Assembly (NCBI GenBank): GCA_002450155.1
Contig: DJYO01000008.1
Coordinates: forward strand, 4,228 to 68,227
DNA length: 64,000 bases
Direction: 5' to 3'
Source: Mageeibacillus sp. UBA6976
Lineage (GTDB): Bacteria; Bacillota; Clostridia; Saccharofermentanales; Saccharofermentanaceae
Shown here: one piece after another, positions 8,908 through 17,246 of the stretch
Numbering within the stretch: position 1 is the first letter of the stretch
Layout of the letters: each line of letters begins with the position of its first letter
Translations under genes and position numbers: made by a program
The notes under the pieces: generated by a model
The model's database searches: none
Seen by the model: the letters and a program-made list of their open reading frames with translations, nothing else
What the model was told of the DNA's origin: nothing

Positions 8908-9903
8908 ATGTTCAATAAACTGCTTCCGGAAATAGAGCAGGATATCATATCAGCTTCGGGAATGATCCCGGTAATAATCGAAGGTATCGAGCATACCTAC
9001 GACACATCGGCATCCTTGCCTGATACAAGCTACCATAACTCTCATGAGCTCCTTTATCTGCGTGAGGGCAAGGTGGAGCTTACGATAAACGGTGAAGCCA
9101 TGACCCTCGAAAAGGGCAAGGTCGTCATAATAAGGCCCCTTGTTAAGCACAAGCTGGTGATAAAGTCCCGCAAGGCTGATATCTTTAATCTCTACTTTGG
9201 CTTTGTCCACGACGGCAGAGAGCTTAATACCATGAAGAAGGATCAGGTGGTTATAACCCCCTCGAACGTGGCCGGTCCCACGGTTCAGATCCCGGGACTT
9301 CTTGCTCAGATATCTCTTGAGAATTTCCTGCAGTTTGCAGATCTTGGCGTTACCGAAGACAGCGACATGACCCGTCAGCCATACTTTATGGTGACAGGTT
9401 CTGAGAAAAAGGAGATATGCTACCTTGCCGAGACAATAGTAGAGGAGATGGCAGGTTCTGCCGTTGCAAAGGAATTTCTTATTCATACTCTTACCGTATC
9501 CCTGATGATCTATCTTGCCAGGGCGATGCGCAAGGAATGGGAGGCATCCCTCAGAGTCAAGAACGGTAAGGCCAAGGAGCTGGTGCTGATCGCCAAGGAG
9601 TATATGGACGAGAACTTTGTAAACGGCATAACCGTTACGGATGCTTCTTCGTATGTATTCCTGAGCCAGGGATATTTTACGAGAGCCTTCAGGGATGAGA
9701 TGGGCATAAGCCCTATGAACTATCTTATGCAAAAGAGGATAGAAAAAGCCTGCGAGCTGCTGGCAAATAACGAGATCAAGGTCTCGAGCATCGCAGTCCA
9801 GTCCGGTTTCTCATCTCCCCAGAGGTTTAATGTCGCATTCAGAAAGCTTAAGGGCATGACACCACTTGAATACAGGAAAAAGTTAGAAGGGCAGGAAGGA
9901 TAA
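8908..9903 (+). CDS. AraC-family regulator with N-terminal cupin domain
   Basis: The ATG at 8908 is chosen because GGAGG lies five bases upstream; an in-frame TTG at 8890 has no such site. The 331-residue product has an N-terminal cupin-like ligand-binding domain (LLYLREGKVELTINGEAMTL, about 45-110) and a C-terminal double helix-turn-helix AraC domain (about 225-325) with SQGYFTRAFRDEMGISPMNY and the final SSPQRFNVAFRKLKGMTPLE signature. Ten bases separate it from the esterase-like gene, so it probably shares that transcript and also leads into the folate operon. The effector is unknown, likely a sugar. Confidence 0.88.
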   Translation: MFNKLLPEIEQDIISASGMIPVIIEGIEHTYDTSASLPDTSYHNSHELLYLREGKVELTINGEAMTLEKGKVVIIRPLVKHKLVIKSRKADIFNLYFGFVHDGRELNTMKKDQVVITPSNVAGPTVQIPGLLAQISLENFLQFADLGVTEDSDMTRQPYFMVTGSEKKEICYLAETIVEEMAGSAVAKEFLIHTLTVSLMIYLARAMRKEWEASLRVKNGKAKELVLIAKEYMDENFVNGITVTDASSYVFLSQGYFTRAFRDEMGISPMNYLMQKRIEKACELLANNEIKVSSIAVQSGFSSPQRFNVAFRKLKGMTPLEYRKKLEGQEG

Positions 9904-9909
9904 GACCTA

Positions 9910-10533
9910 ATGTACGATTATGACAATGACAGTTCGATACCCGTAGAGAGCAGGGAGAAGATGGATCTGCCCAAGATCGAGAATGCCGTAAGAGACATTC
10001 TCGAGGCGATCGGTGAGGATCCCGAAAGAGAAGGTCTCCTTGAGACCCCCCAGAGAGTTGCAAGGATGTATGCTGAGGTGTTCTCCGGTCTTCATCACGA
10101 TGTAACCAAGGATATCAAGGTCTTCCATGAGGACGGCAACGACGAGATGATCCTTATAGGGGACATTCCGTTCTATTCCATGTGCGAGCATCACCTTTTG
10201 CCTTTCCACGGCAAAGCCCATGTGGTTTATATCCCGAGAGACGGCAAGATCTTCGGTCTTTCCAAGGTGGCCAGGATCGTGGATACGATGTCCAGAAAAC
10301 CCCAGCTTCAGGAACGTCTTACATCCGAGATCGCAGATACGATAGTAGAAGCCATAGATGCCAAGGCTGTCTGCGTGATAATCGAAGCAGAGCATCTCTG
10401 CATGACCATGAGAGGCATAAGAAAACCCGGCTCCAAGACCGTTACTTCGGCAATGAGAGGCGGATGTCGCACAGACGCGAGGACCAGGAACGAAGCTCTG
10501 GCCCTCATAAACAGACAGCGTTCAGGAGTTTGA
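9910..10533 (+). CDS. folE: GTP cyclohydrolase I
   Basis: A 207-residue enzyme converting GTP to 7,8-dihydroneopterin triphosphate, the first step of tetrahydrofolate synthesis. Family motifs are clear: zinc-binding MCEHHLLPFHGKAHV (about 94-108), GLSKVARIVD, and EAEHLCMTMRGIRKPG with the second zinc Cys. It starts six bases after the AraC gene and ends one base before folP, so it opens a tight folE-folP-folB-folK operon. Confidence 0.96.
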   Translation: MYDYDNDSSIPVESREKMDLPKIENAVRDILEAIGEDPEREGLLETPQRVARMYAEVFSGLHHDVTKDIKVFHEDGNDEMILIGDIPFYSMCEHHLLPFHGKAHVVYIPRDGKIFGLSKVARIVDTMSRKPQLQERLTSEIADTIVEAIDAKAVCVIIEAEHLCMTMRGIRKPGSKTVTSAMRGGCRTDARTRNEALALINRQRSGV

Positions 10534-10534
10534 T

Positions 10535-11410
10535 ATGGCACTGATAAGCCCGGACGGAAGATTTGTCGGAACATATAAAGCCAGAGACAAGGAGCTCGTC
10601 ATCGGACGAAGGACTCTTGTTATGGGTATCGTTAATGTTACTCCCGATTCATTCAGTGACGGTGGTGATTTCTTTGACACGGAAAGAGCAGTTGAGCATG
10701 CGCTTGAACTATCTGCGCAGGGGGCAGATGTTATAGATATCGGAGGCGAGTCTACAAGGCCGGGATATGAACCTGTATCAGACGATGAGGAGATAAACAG
10801 GGTTGTTCCGGTCATAAGGGAACTTAAGGAAAGATCAGATGTAATAATATCCTGCGATACTTCCAAGTCCAAGGTTGCCAGAGCGGCCCTTGACGCAGGA
10901 TGTCACATCATAAACGATGTCAAAGCGTTAGAAGACCCTGATATGGCAGGCGTCATCGCTGAATACTCCGCGGGTGCGGTCCTGATGTATAACAGAAGGA
11001 TCGACAAGAACAAAGATAACGGAATGAATACCTCCTATCAGGCTATAGAATTTATCAAGGAGAGGATCAAGCTTGCTCTTGATGCCGGAATTAAAGAAGA
11101 CCATATAATGACAGACCCCGGTATCGGTTTCGGTACTACAAGGCTTGAGGATCTGGCGCTTACCGCATCTATAATGCAGCTTGGTCTAAACGGCAGGTTC
11201 CCGGTGCTGTATGGCGTATCCAGAAAGAGGGTAGCCAAGATGATGTCACCGGACGGTTCAGGTATAGATAATATCTCCATCGGCCTTGCTCTTGCAGGAG
11301 TCTCATCAGGCTGCGCCATGGTAAGGGTCCATAATGTGAAAGACACCGCTCAGGCTCTTAAGGGATACGATTCAAGTCTTTATGCATTTAACGGGAGCAG
11401 TAATGGATAA
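10535..11410 (+). CDS. folP: Dihydropteroate synthase
   Basis: A 291-residue TIM-barrel enzyme that condenses 6-hydroxymethyl-dihydropterin diphosphate with p-aminobenzoate; the sulfonamide target. Signature LVMGIVNVTPDSFSDGG near residue 28 and DIGGESTRPG near 69 are intact, as are the CDTSK, ND-(V) and GVSRK-(R) loops. ATG lies one base after the folE stop, and the 3' end overlaps folB by eight bases, indicating translational coupling. Confidence 0.96.
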   Translation: MALISPDGRFVGTYKARDKELVIGRRTLVMGIVNVTPDSFSDGGDFFDTERAVEHALELSAQGADVIDIGGESTRPGYEPVSDDEEINRVVPVIRELKERSDVIISCDTSKSKVARAALDAGCHIINDVKALEDPDMAGVIAEYSAGAVLMYNRRIDKNKDNGMNTSYQAIEFIKERIKLALDAGIKEDHIMTDPGIGFGTTRLEDLALTASIMQLGLNGRFPVLYGVSRKRVAKMMSPDGSGIDNISIGLALAGVSSGCAMVRVHNVKDTAQALKGYDSSLYAFNGSSNG

Positions 11411-11762
11411 GATAATCCTAAAGAACATCAAAGCCTTCGGCCATACCGGCTGCCTTCCTCAGGAAAAAGCAGACGGGCAATACTTTTATATCACCTGCGA
11501 GATTACTTGCGAGGAGATACCAGGCAGGATATCTGACGAACTTAATGAGACCATAGACTATTCCAAGGTCTGTGAGTTGATACTGAAGATAACTGCAGAA
11601 GACAGATCAGATCTTATAGAGCACCTTGCATATAAGATAGCAGATTCGGTCCTTAAGACGGCTCCTTTGGCATCAAGAGTTGATGTAACTGTCAGCAAGC
11701 CCTCTGCTCCCGTAGATGCCGAATTTGAGACTATGGAAGTGAGGATATCAGTTGCAAGATAA
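11403..11762 (+). CDS. folB: Dihydroneopterin aldolase
   Basis: A 119-residue FolB converting dihydroneopterin to 6-hydroxymethyl-dihydropterin. The ATG at 11403 has GGGAG just upstream and gives the normal family start (MDKIILKNIKAFGHTGCLPQ, where the usual catalytic Glu/Tyr region follows). ETIDYSKVCELI matches the conserved LNETVDYA-type block and VTVSKPSAPV the C-terminal KP motif. It overlaps both folP and folK by about ten bases. Confidence 0.92.
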   Translation: MDKIILKNIKAFGHTGCLPQEKADGQYFYITCEITCEEIPGRISDELNETIDYSKVCELILKITAEDRSDLIEHLAYKIADSVLKTAPLASRVDVTVSKPSAPVDAEFETMEVRISVAR

Positions 11763-12222
11763 AGCAAGCTGCATAGTATCCATGGGTTCTAATATGGGCT
11801 CAAGGGAGGATAACCTTAAAGCTGCGGTAAGAAGGCTCAGATCTGATCCGCATATATTTGATCTCAGGGTATCTTCAGTATATGAGACTTCGCCTGTGGG
11901 ATATCTGGACCAGGATGATTTCCTTAATATCTGCGTAGCATTTAAGACGGATCTTGAGCCTGAAGAGCTCCTGGATCTGACCCAGAAGATAGAGAAGGAA
12001 GGCTTAAGAGAACGCCATATACACTGGGGGCCCAGGACCATAGACCTGGACATAATCTTATATGGCGATCTTGAATATGAGAGCTCGAGACTTACGATAC
12101 CTCATCCGAGATTCAGGGAGAGAGCTTTTGTATTGGCGCCTCTTTGTGAGCTTACAGGCATGGAGTATGAGCTGCCTCAGGGTCAGGAGATAAGAAGAGT
12201 TGGACAGTTTGAGTTTGAATAA
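11752..12222 (+). CDS. folK: HPPK, 6-hydroxymethyl-7,8-dihydropterin pyrophosphokinase
   Basis: A 156-residue FolK that transfers pyrophosphate from ATP to the pterin. It has the SMGSNMGSREDNL start, ETSPVGYLDQDDFLN pterin loop and the signature RHIHWGPRTIDLDIILYGD with its Mg-binding Asp pair. The start is TTG at 11752, overlapping the folB stop. With folE, folP and folB it completes the pterin branch; no pabA/pabB or folC is present in this window. Confidence 0.95.
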   Translation: MQDKASCIVSMGSNMGSREDNLKAAVRRLRSDPHIFDLRVSSVYETSPVGYLDQDDFLNICVAFKTDLEPEELLDLTQKIEKEGLRERHIHWGPRTIDLDIILYGDLEYESSRLTIPHPRFRERAFVLAPLCELTGMEYELPQGQEIRRVGQFEFE

Positions 12223-12270
12223 CTCTAAGATTATAATATTGATAATTTGCTAAGGATTATGGAGGATCAG

Positions 12271-12666
12271 ATGGCAGAGAACAATCGAAGCGTAAATGCG
12301 CCCTCAACAGAAGGAAGCGAGCAGCGCGGACAGGGCGGCAGGAACGGCCACAGGAGAAGGAACAATAACCAGAACCGTAACCGTGACGGCCAGAACAGAA
12401 ACAGAGATAACAGCGGCGGCAGGAACAATAACAAGAAGAATGCCGAAGGCCGCAATAACAATCCTAACAGACAGAAGCCTAACCGCGAGAAGTTTGATAA
12501 GGAAAGAAACGATCAGGAATACAGAAATAAGCGGAATAATAACAGACAGAATAAGCCCGTCAAGAAGCGTGAGGAATCTGTCGAGGATATAAGGAGCGAT
12601 AACGCAAGGATCACCAAGGAGATCTATCTTGAGATCGCTTCCATGAAGAATATAAGTATCAACTGA
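12271..12666 (+). CDS. Basic low-complexity Asn/Arg-rich protein, probably disordered
   Basis: The ATG at 12271 has GGAGG five bases upstream. The 131-residue product is dominated by Asn, Arg, Gln, Gly and Lys (for example NNQNRNRDGQNRNRDNSGG) with no hydrophobic core until a short C-terminal helix ending in EIYLEIASMKNISIN. Such composition suggests an intrinsically disordered, possibly RNA-binding protein. It ends one base before tmk, so it is co-expressed with replication and translation genes. I know no characterised homologue; a coding assignment is supported by the ribosome site and the frame. Confidence 0.65.
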   Translation: MAENNRSVNAPSTEGSEQRGQGGRNGHRRRNNNQNRNRDGQNRNRDNSGGRNNNKKNAEGRNNNPNRQKPNREKFDKERNDQEYRNKRNNNRQNKPVKKREESVEDIRSDNARITKEIYLEIASMKNISIN

Positions 12667-12667
12667 T

Positions 12668-13291
12668 ATGAACAGGGGATTATTCATTACATTTGAAGGA
12701 ATAGACGGCTGTGGCAAGACTACCCAGATAGAGCTCTTGCGTGAGTTTTTAGACAGTAAGGGCATTGCCAATACCGTTATCCGTGAACCCGGCGGAACCG
12801 AAGTAGGGGAGAAGATAAGGCAGCTCCTTCTGGATAAGAAGAATTCTGATATGACATCTCTTACCGAGCTCCTTCTCTTTGAAGCTGCAAGAGCCCAGAT
12901 AGTCGAAGAGAAGATAAAGCCCGCTTTAGATGACGGTATTTGTGTTATCTGCGACCGATTCTACGATTCATCTCTTGCATATCAGGGTGTTGCCCGGGGT
13001 ATGGGCACCGATATCGTTAAGATGCTCAACAATGTGGCAGTTGCAGGTGTTGATCCTGACATTACCTTCTTCCTGGACATATCTGTTGAAGAGTCCATAG
13101 CCAGAAGAAAGAGCAGGGGTGATGAATCCGACAGGATAGAATCTGCCGGAGATTCGTTCATAGAGAAGGTAAGACAGGGTTACCTCTACGCAGCTCTTTA
13201 TGATAGTAATAGGATCAGGACGATAGATGCAACCGGCTCGGTAGACAGCATCTCGTCTCAAATAATATCTATTATCTCGGAGAGACTTTGA
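12668..13291 (+). CDS. tmk: Thymidylate kinase
   Basis: A 207-residue dTMP kinase of normal length. The P-loop FEGIDGCGKTTQ (about 8-19), the DR-(F)-YDSSLAYQG motif and the lid RRKSRGDESDRIE are all present. It makes dTDP for DNA synthesis. The stop codon overlaps the holB start as TGATG, as expected of the conserved Firmicutes tmk-holB-ricT cluster. Confidence 0.96.
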   Translation: MNRGLFITFEGIDGCGKTTQIELLREFLDSKGIANTVIREPGGTEVGEKIRQLLLDKKNSDMTSLTELLLFEAARAQIVEEKIKPALDDGICVICDRFYDSSLAYQGVARGMGTDIVKMLNNVAVAGVDPDITFFLDISVEESIARRKSRGDESDRIESAGDSFIEKVRQGYLYAALYDSNRIRTIDATGSVDSISSQIISIISERL

Positions 13292-14292
13292 TGTCAGAGG
13301 TTATCGGTCAGGACAGATTAATAAGCATAATAGCTTCTGAAGCTAAGAACAGACATTCCAGTTCCTATCTTATAAATGCCCCTAAGGGTATGGGTAAGCA
13401 TCTTATAGCATCTAGCTTTGCCAAGGCTCTTATGTGCGAAGAGCCGGGAGAGCGCGGGGCTTGCGGCATTTGCAGATGCTGCAAGTATTTCGAGGCTAAT
13501 ACCACACCTGATGTCGTTTATGTCGAAGGCGACAGTGACGGCAAGAACGTTAAGGTGGATGACATCAGGAACAATGTGGTGGCAGATGCTTCCATAAGGC
13601 CCCAGTTCTCCAAGACCAAGGTCTATATAATCGATCTTGACTATGTGGCAGAGGACGGTCAGAATGTGCTTCTCAAGTCTATCGAGGAACCGCCTCAGAG
13701 CGCCGTGTTCATCATGATCACATCAAGTCCCGATAAGGTCCTGGGCACTGTCATGTCCCGCGCCATGGAATTGAAGCTCGAGCCCTATACCTCGGATGCC
13801 ATATATGAGATACTCAAGGCCTCCGGAGCCGGCGGCAGCAGGGAGGAACTTTCAGACTGTATATCCTACTGCGCTTCTAATCCCGGCAGGGCGATCTCCA
13901 TCGCATCAGACGATACTTTTGCAAAACTGACAGAAGATGTCAGGAGACTTATCCTTAGTGTAGGTGACAGGTCCATAAGTGATATACTTACCGATGATGT
14001 TGCTTTCCTCGCATCCTGTAAGGACAGGATAGACCTGGTCTTCGAGATAATGCTCAAAACTCTGGATGCTATGGCAATGTATCTCAAGGCTCCTGATAAC
14101 AAGACTGCGCTCAAGGCTGGTCCTGATATCAAGGAATTCGTTCTGTCCAATAAGAGGCTCAGTACGGTCAAGATAGGCAGATGTGTTGAGGCTATTAATA
14201 ATATGAGGAGAGCTCTTGCAGTCAACTGCAATCTGGAGAATAACAGCGGCGTTCTGCTGCTTACAATGCATGAGGAGTTAAGGAGAATATGA
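13291..14292 (+). CDS. holB: DNA polymerase III delta' subunit
   Basis: A clamp-loader subunit of 333 residues. The ATG at 13291 overlaps the tmk stop. It shows the AAA+ core (SYLINAPKGMGKHLIASSFA), the zinc-binding cysteine set CGICRCCKYF preceded by another Cys, and the sensor-region VYIIDLDYVAEDGQNVLLKS followed by IEEPP. Conserved location directly between tmk and ricT confirms it. It ends with an ATGA overlap into ricT. Confidence 0.92.
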   Translation: MSEVIGQDRLISIIASEAKNRHSSSYLINAPKGMGKHLIASSFAKALMCEEPGERGACGICRCCKYFEANTTPDVVYVEGDSDGKNVKVDDIRNNVVADASIRPQFSKTKVYIIDLDYVAEDGQNVLLKSIEEPPQSAVFIMITSSPDKVLGTVMSRAMELKLEPYTSDAIYEILKASGAGGSREELSDCISYCASNPGRAISIASDDTFAKLTEDVRRLILSVGDRSISDILTDDVAFLASCKDRIDLVFEIMLKTLDAMAMYLKAPDNKTALKAGPDIKEFVLSNKRLSTVKIGRCVEAINNMRRALAVNCNLENNSGVLLLTMHEELRRI

Positions 14293-15182
14293 GTAAGATA
14301 GTTAATGTACGGTTCAGGAGTGCCGGCAAGACATACAGGTTCAGCTGCGACGGCTATACACTTCATGTAGGTGACAGTGTCATGGTCAAGACGGAGCAGG
14401 GGCTGGATCTCGCCCACGTTTGCGATGAACCCTACGAAGCAGATATCGATACTGAAGCCCAGGGCATCGTACCCATCAAGGGTATCGCTACCGAAGCTGA
14501 CATCAAACAGTATGAGGATAAGTGCAGGAGTGAGAAGGAAGCTTTGGCAGTCTGTGCCGGCTTTGTGGAGAAGAGAGGTCTTCAGATGAATCTGGTGGAC
14601 TGCGTCATCTCCGAGGGCGGCAAGAAGATAACATTCTTCTTTACTGCTGACGGCAGAGTCGACTTCAGAGAACTGGTCAAGGATCTGGCCTCTTCCTTCC
14701 GTTCCAGGATCGAACTCAGGCAGATCGGATCCAGGGACGAGGCAAGGCTTATAGGCGGCATTGGTATGTGCGGAAGAGAGCTTTGCTGCTGTACATTCCT
14801 TAATCACTTTGCCACGGTTAATCTCAAGCTCGCAAGATCCCAGGGCTTATCTCTCAATCCCGGCAAGCTCAATGGTGCCTGCGGCAGGCTCATGTGCTGC
14901 CTCCAGTTTGAGAAGGAAGCTTACGATGATGCTCACAGCAGGCTTCCTGTCACAGGCAAGAAGATCAGGACTCCTGAAGGAGTAGGCATTGTATCTGACG
15001 TTAATTACATCGAGGAAGTCATCACGGTAAAATTCCCGGACGATAATGATGTCCAGATGAACAAGTATCCCTGGGCATCACTTGAACCCCTTAATCCCAA
15101 CCTGAGTCAGGGCGGCAAATGCGGTTCATGCCCTATGAAATCCAAGCACTATCCCGATGATGTTTCTCTGGAGGACAATTGA
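14289..15182 (+). CDS. ricT: PSP1-domain protein RicT (YaaT)
   Basis: A 297-residue PSP1/YaaT protein. In Bacillus the RicT-RicA-RicF complex carries Fe-S clusters and assists RNase Y and Spo0A phosphorelay. The characteristic cysteine-rich stretches GGIGMCGRELCCCTFLNHF and NGACGRLMCCLQFEKEAY (about 157-220) are present, and CGSCPMKS lies near the C terminus. The gene neighbours (holB before, trmN6 and rsmI after) match Bacillus. No RicA or RicF gene is seen nearby. Confidence 0.92.
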   Translation: MSKIVNVRFRSAGKTYRFSCDGYTLHVGDSVMVKTEQGLDLAHVCDEPYEADIDTEAQGIVPIKGIATEADIKQYEDKCRSEKEALAVCAGFVEKRGLQMNLVDCVISEGGKKITFFFTADGRVDFRELVKDLASSFRSRIELRQIGSRDEARLIGGIGMCGRELCCCTFLNHFATVNLKLARSQGLSLNPGKLNGACGRLMCCLQFEKEAYDDAHSRLPVTGKKIRTPEGVGIVSDVNYIEEVITVKFPDDNDVQMNKYPWASLEPLNPNLSQGGKCGSCPMKSKHYPDDVSLEDN

Positions 15183-15270
15183 TTCCGACCAAAGTCGTTT
15201 ATTAACGTCCCCAAGGATCGGATATTTGCCATATTTGAGTTCATTTTTGGCGGAGCTGTGAATATTTGCC

Positions 15271-15300
15271 TTGTCTAACTGATATTTTGAGTGGAATAAT
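15271..15300 (+). promoter_or_regulatory. Candidate promoter for the ferredoxin gene
   Basis: TTGTCT (15271-15276) and AATAAT (15295-15300) with an 18-base spacer lie 30 bases before the ferredoxin start. The match is moderate. The rest of 15183-15270 shows no gene or strong hairpin. Confidence 0.35.
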
Positions 15301-15329
15301 CGAAACATCAACAAAAGGAGGTACATACT

Positions 15330-15500
15330 ATGGCATATGTAATTTCTGATTCTTGTCTTTCATGCGGAGCTTGTGCAGACGGTTGCCCCGTTGGCGCTAT
15401 TTCCCAGGGTGATACACAGTACAACATCGATGCAGACGTTTGCGTTTCTTGTGGTGCTTGTGAAGCTACATGCCCTGCAGGTGCTATCAGCGAAGGCTGA
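15330..15500 (+). CDS. Small 2[4Fe-4S] ferredoxin
   Basis: A 56-residue clostridial-type ferredoxin. Two CxxCxxCxxxCP sets are complete (CLSCGACADGCP at 9-20 and CVSCGACEATCP near 38-49), so it should hold two [4Fe-4S] clusters and act as a low-potential electron carrier. A perfect AAAGGAGG ribosome site (15314-15321) lies eight bases before the ATG, and codon choice suggests high expression. It has its own terminator and is inserted between ricT and trmN6. Confidence 0.95.
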   Translation: MAYVISDSCLSCGACADGCPVGAISQGDTQYNIDADVCVSCGACEATCPAGAISEG

Positions 15501-15526
15501 TATCCATTAAATTCAGGATATGAACA

Positions 15527-15556
15527 GACCGCATCCTTCGGGGTGCGGTCTTTTTA
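15527..15556 (+). terminator. Intrinsic terminator after the ferredoxin gene
   Basis: A ten-pair stem GACCGCATCC/GGGTGCGGTC closed by a TTCG tetraloop and followed by TTTTT. This is a strong Rho-independent terminator. Confidence 0.9.
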
Positions 15557-15597
15557 TGCTATAATCGGATATCTAGAATCCAGGGCAGGAGCGGGGT

Positions 15598-16389
15598 ATG
15601 GAATCAGATCTTGCGATCGATGATCTCGGCAGGAACGGATATAAGCTATATCAGGCAGAGGACGGGTTTAAGCTCGGTACTGCCAGTGTCCTGCTTGCAT
15701 GGTTTGCTTCTTCTTTTGTAAGGAGGAACAGAGAGGATAAGACCCGCATGCTGGAGCTTGGGAGCGGCATAGGCAGCTGCGCCATGTGCGTTGCGGCGAG
15801 ACTTCAAAAGGTTAAGATAGACTGCATAGAGATCCAGCAAAAGCCTTATGAGATCCTGGTAAGAAATATTGAACTGAATAACTGCAACAGCCGCATGAGA
15901 GCTTATCTTGCAGGAATAGACAGCCTGCCTTCTGAAGTTAAGGATATAAGCTATGATGTTGTCTTCATGAACCCGCCGTTTTTTAGCGGCATGAGGGGGC
16001 CTCGGACAGATCCTTCAAGCGAGAACAAGCTTGTCTCAAGGTTTGAGAGCAGTAATGATCTGGGGGATTTTATCAGCGCAGCATCCAGAAGAACAAGGCC
16101 TTCAGGCGGGTATGTCTGTATGTGCATGGCTGCATCAAGGCTTGGCGAGTGCATCACGCTTTTCGGGCAGAATGGACTATCACCTTCAAGGCTTATGATG
16201 TGTCATTCCTTCGAAGACAAGGATGCTTTCCTGGTGCTCCTGGCCGGCAAGAAGGGAGCGCCTTCCTGCGACCTTAGGGTACTTCCGCCCCTTATCCTGA
16301 ACGAGTGGGACAAAGAGGGCAATGTCGTAAGAACGCCAAGGCTTACTGCTATTTATGAGGAGGAACATAAAGATTGCTTTATCTCGTAG
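15598..16389 (+). CDS. trmN6: tRNA1(Val) (adenine37-N6)-methyltransferase-like protein (YabB/TrmN6)
   Basis: A 263-residue class I SAM methyltransferase. LELGSGIGSCAMCVAARL (about 56-73) is the SAM-binding motif I and VVFMNPPFFSG (about 120) is the NPPF catalytic motif of N6-adenine methylases. Position just before rsmI matches Bacillus yabB-yabC. Substrate is inferred by family. CAGGAG precedes the ATG. Confidence 0.85.
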   Translation: MESDLAIDDLGRNGYKLYQAEDGFKLGTASVLLAWFASSFVRRNREDKTRMLELGSGIGSCAMCVAARLQKVKIDCIEIQQKPYEILVRNIELNNCNSRMRAYLAGIDSLPSEVKDISYDVVFMNPPFFSGMRGPRTDPSSENKLVSRFESSNDLGDFISAASRRTRPSGGYVCMCMAASRLGECITLFGQNGLSPSRLMMCHSFEDKDAFLVLLAGKKGAPSCDLRVLPPLILNEWDKEGNVVRTPRLTAIYEEEHKDCFIS

Positions 16390-17219
16390 GAACACCTATA
16401 GGTAATATCGGAGACCTGAGCCCCAGGGCAAGACAGGTCTTAAGCGATGTGGATGTAATCGCCTGTGAGGATACAAGGGTTACGGGTATCCTCCTTAAGG
16501 CCTGCGGCATCGAGCCTAAGAAGCTCTTTTGCTATCAGGAGCATAACAAAGCATCCAAGGGACCCCAGCTTATAGATATGCTCAGGCAGGGCCTTGATGT
16601 TGCCCAGGTATCTGATGCGGGTATGCCGGCCATATCTGATCCCGGAGAGGACCTGGTAAGGCTTGCTATTGAAGCGGAACTGGACATAACCGTGGTCCCG
16701 GGCCCCGTCGCTGCCATGAGCGCTCTTGTCTTATCCGGGCTTGATACCAGATATTGCCATTTTGAAGGCTTCCTGCCCCAGGATAACACAAGAAGAAGAG
16801 AGCGATTGAACAGACTTACAAAGTACGATGAGACCATCATCCTCTACGAAGCGCCCCACAGGATAAACAAGCTTATAGAAGAGCTTATATCGGCAGGGTT
16901 TGAAGACAGCAATATAGCATTTGCCAGGGAGATAACCAAGAAATACGAGGAAGTTATAAGGCTTAAGGTAAATGAGGCCCCCGGATACTTTGAGGCAAAT
17001 CCTCCCAGAGGGGAGTTCGTCATATGCCTTGAACCCCTGGAGCAAAAGGCGGAAGCGGAGTCCGGCATGTGTGATGCTGATACCCTTATAAAGCTCCTTA
17101 TAGAGAAAAATATGCCCACCAAGGAGATCTCCCAGGTCGTATCCCGGGCTCTGGACCTCCCAAAGAAGGATGTATATAAACGCTCACTTGAACTTGCGTC
17201 AATGAAAAACTATAATTAA
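16374..17219 (+). CDS. rsmI: 16S rRNA (cytidine1402-2'-O)-methyltransferase
   Basis: A 281-residue RsmI of the tetrapyrrole-methylase fold. The start is TTG at 16374 (GGAGG at 16359-16363), which gives LYLVGTPIGNIGDLSPRA, the exact family N terminus. EDTRVTGILL, DAGMPAISDPGEDLV and PGPVAAMSAL motifs follow. It overlaps trmN6 by 16 bases. It methylates the ribosomal P-site nucleotide C1402 with RsmH. Confidence 0.95.
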   Translation: MLYLVGTPIGNIGDLSPRARQVLSDVDVIACEDTRVTGILLKACGIEPKKLFCYQEHNKASKGPQLIDMLRQGLDVAQVSDAGMPAISDPGEDLVRLAIEAELDITVVPGPVAAMSALVLSGLDTRYCHFEGFLPQDNTRRRERLNRLTKYDETIILYEAPHRINKLIEELISAGFEDSNIAFAREITKKYEEVIRLKVNEAPGYFEANPPRGEFVICLEPLEQKAEAESGMCDADTLIKLLIEKNMPTKEISQVVSRALDLPKKDVYKRSLELASMKNYN

Positions 17220-17246
17220 AAGGTTTTGTAACAAAGGAGGGAAGTC

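Noticed and set aside
8950..9732. 260-codon minus-strand frame opposite the AraC gene
   Set aside because: It is a shadow of a confidently assigned regulator and has no start signal.
13866..14807. 313-codon minus-strand frame opposite holB and ricT
   Set aside because: Both genes on the plus strand have strong family signatures and overlap correctly; the antisense frame has none.
17220..17246. Possible T-box before metG
   Set aside because: Only 27 bases separate rsmI and metG, with no GGTGGNACCGCG sequence; the gene is read from the upstream operon.
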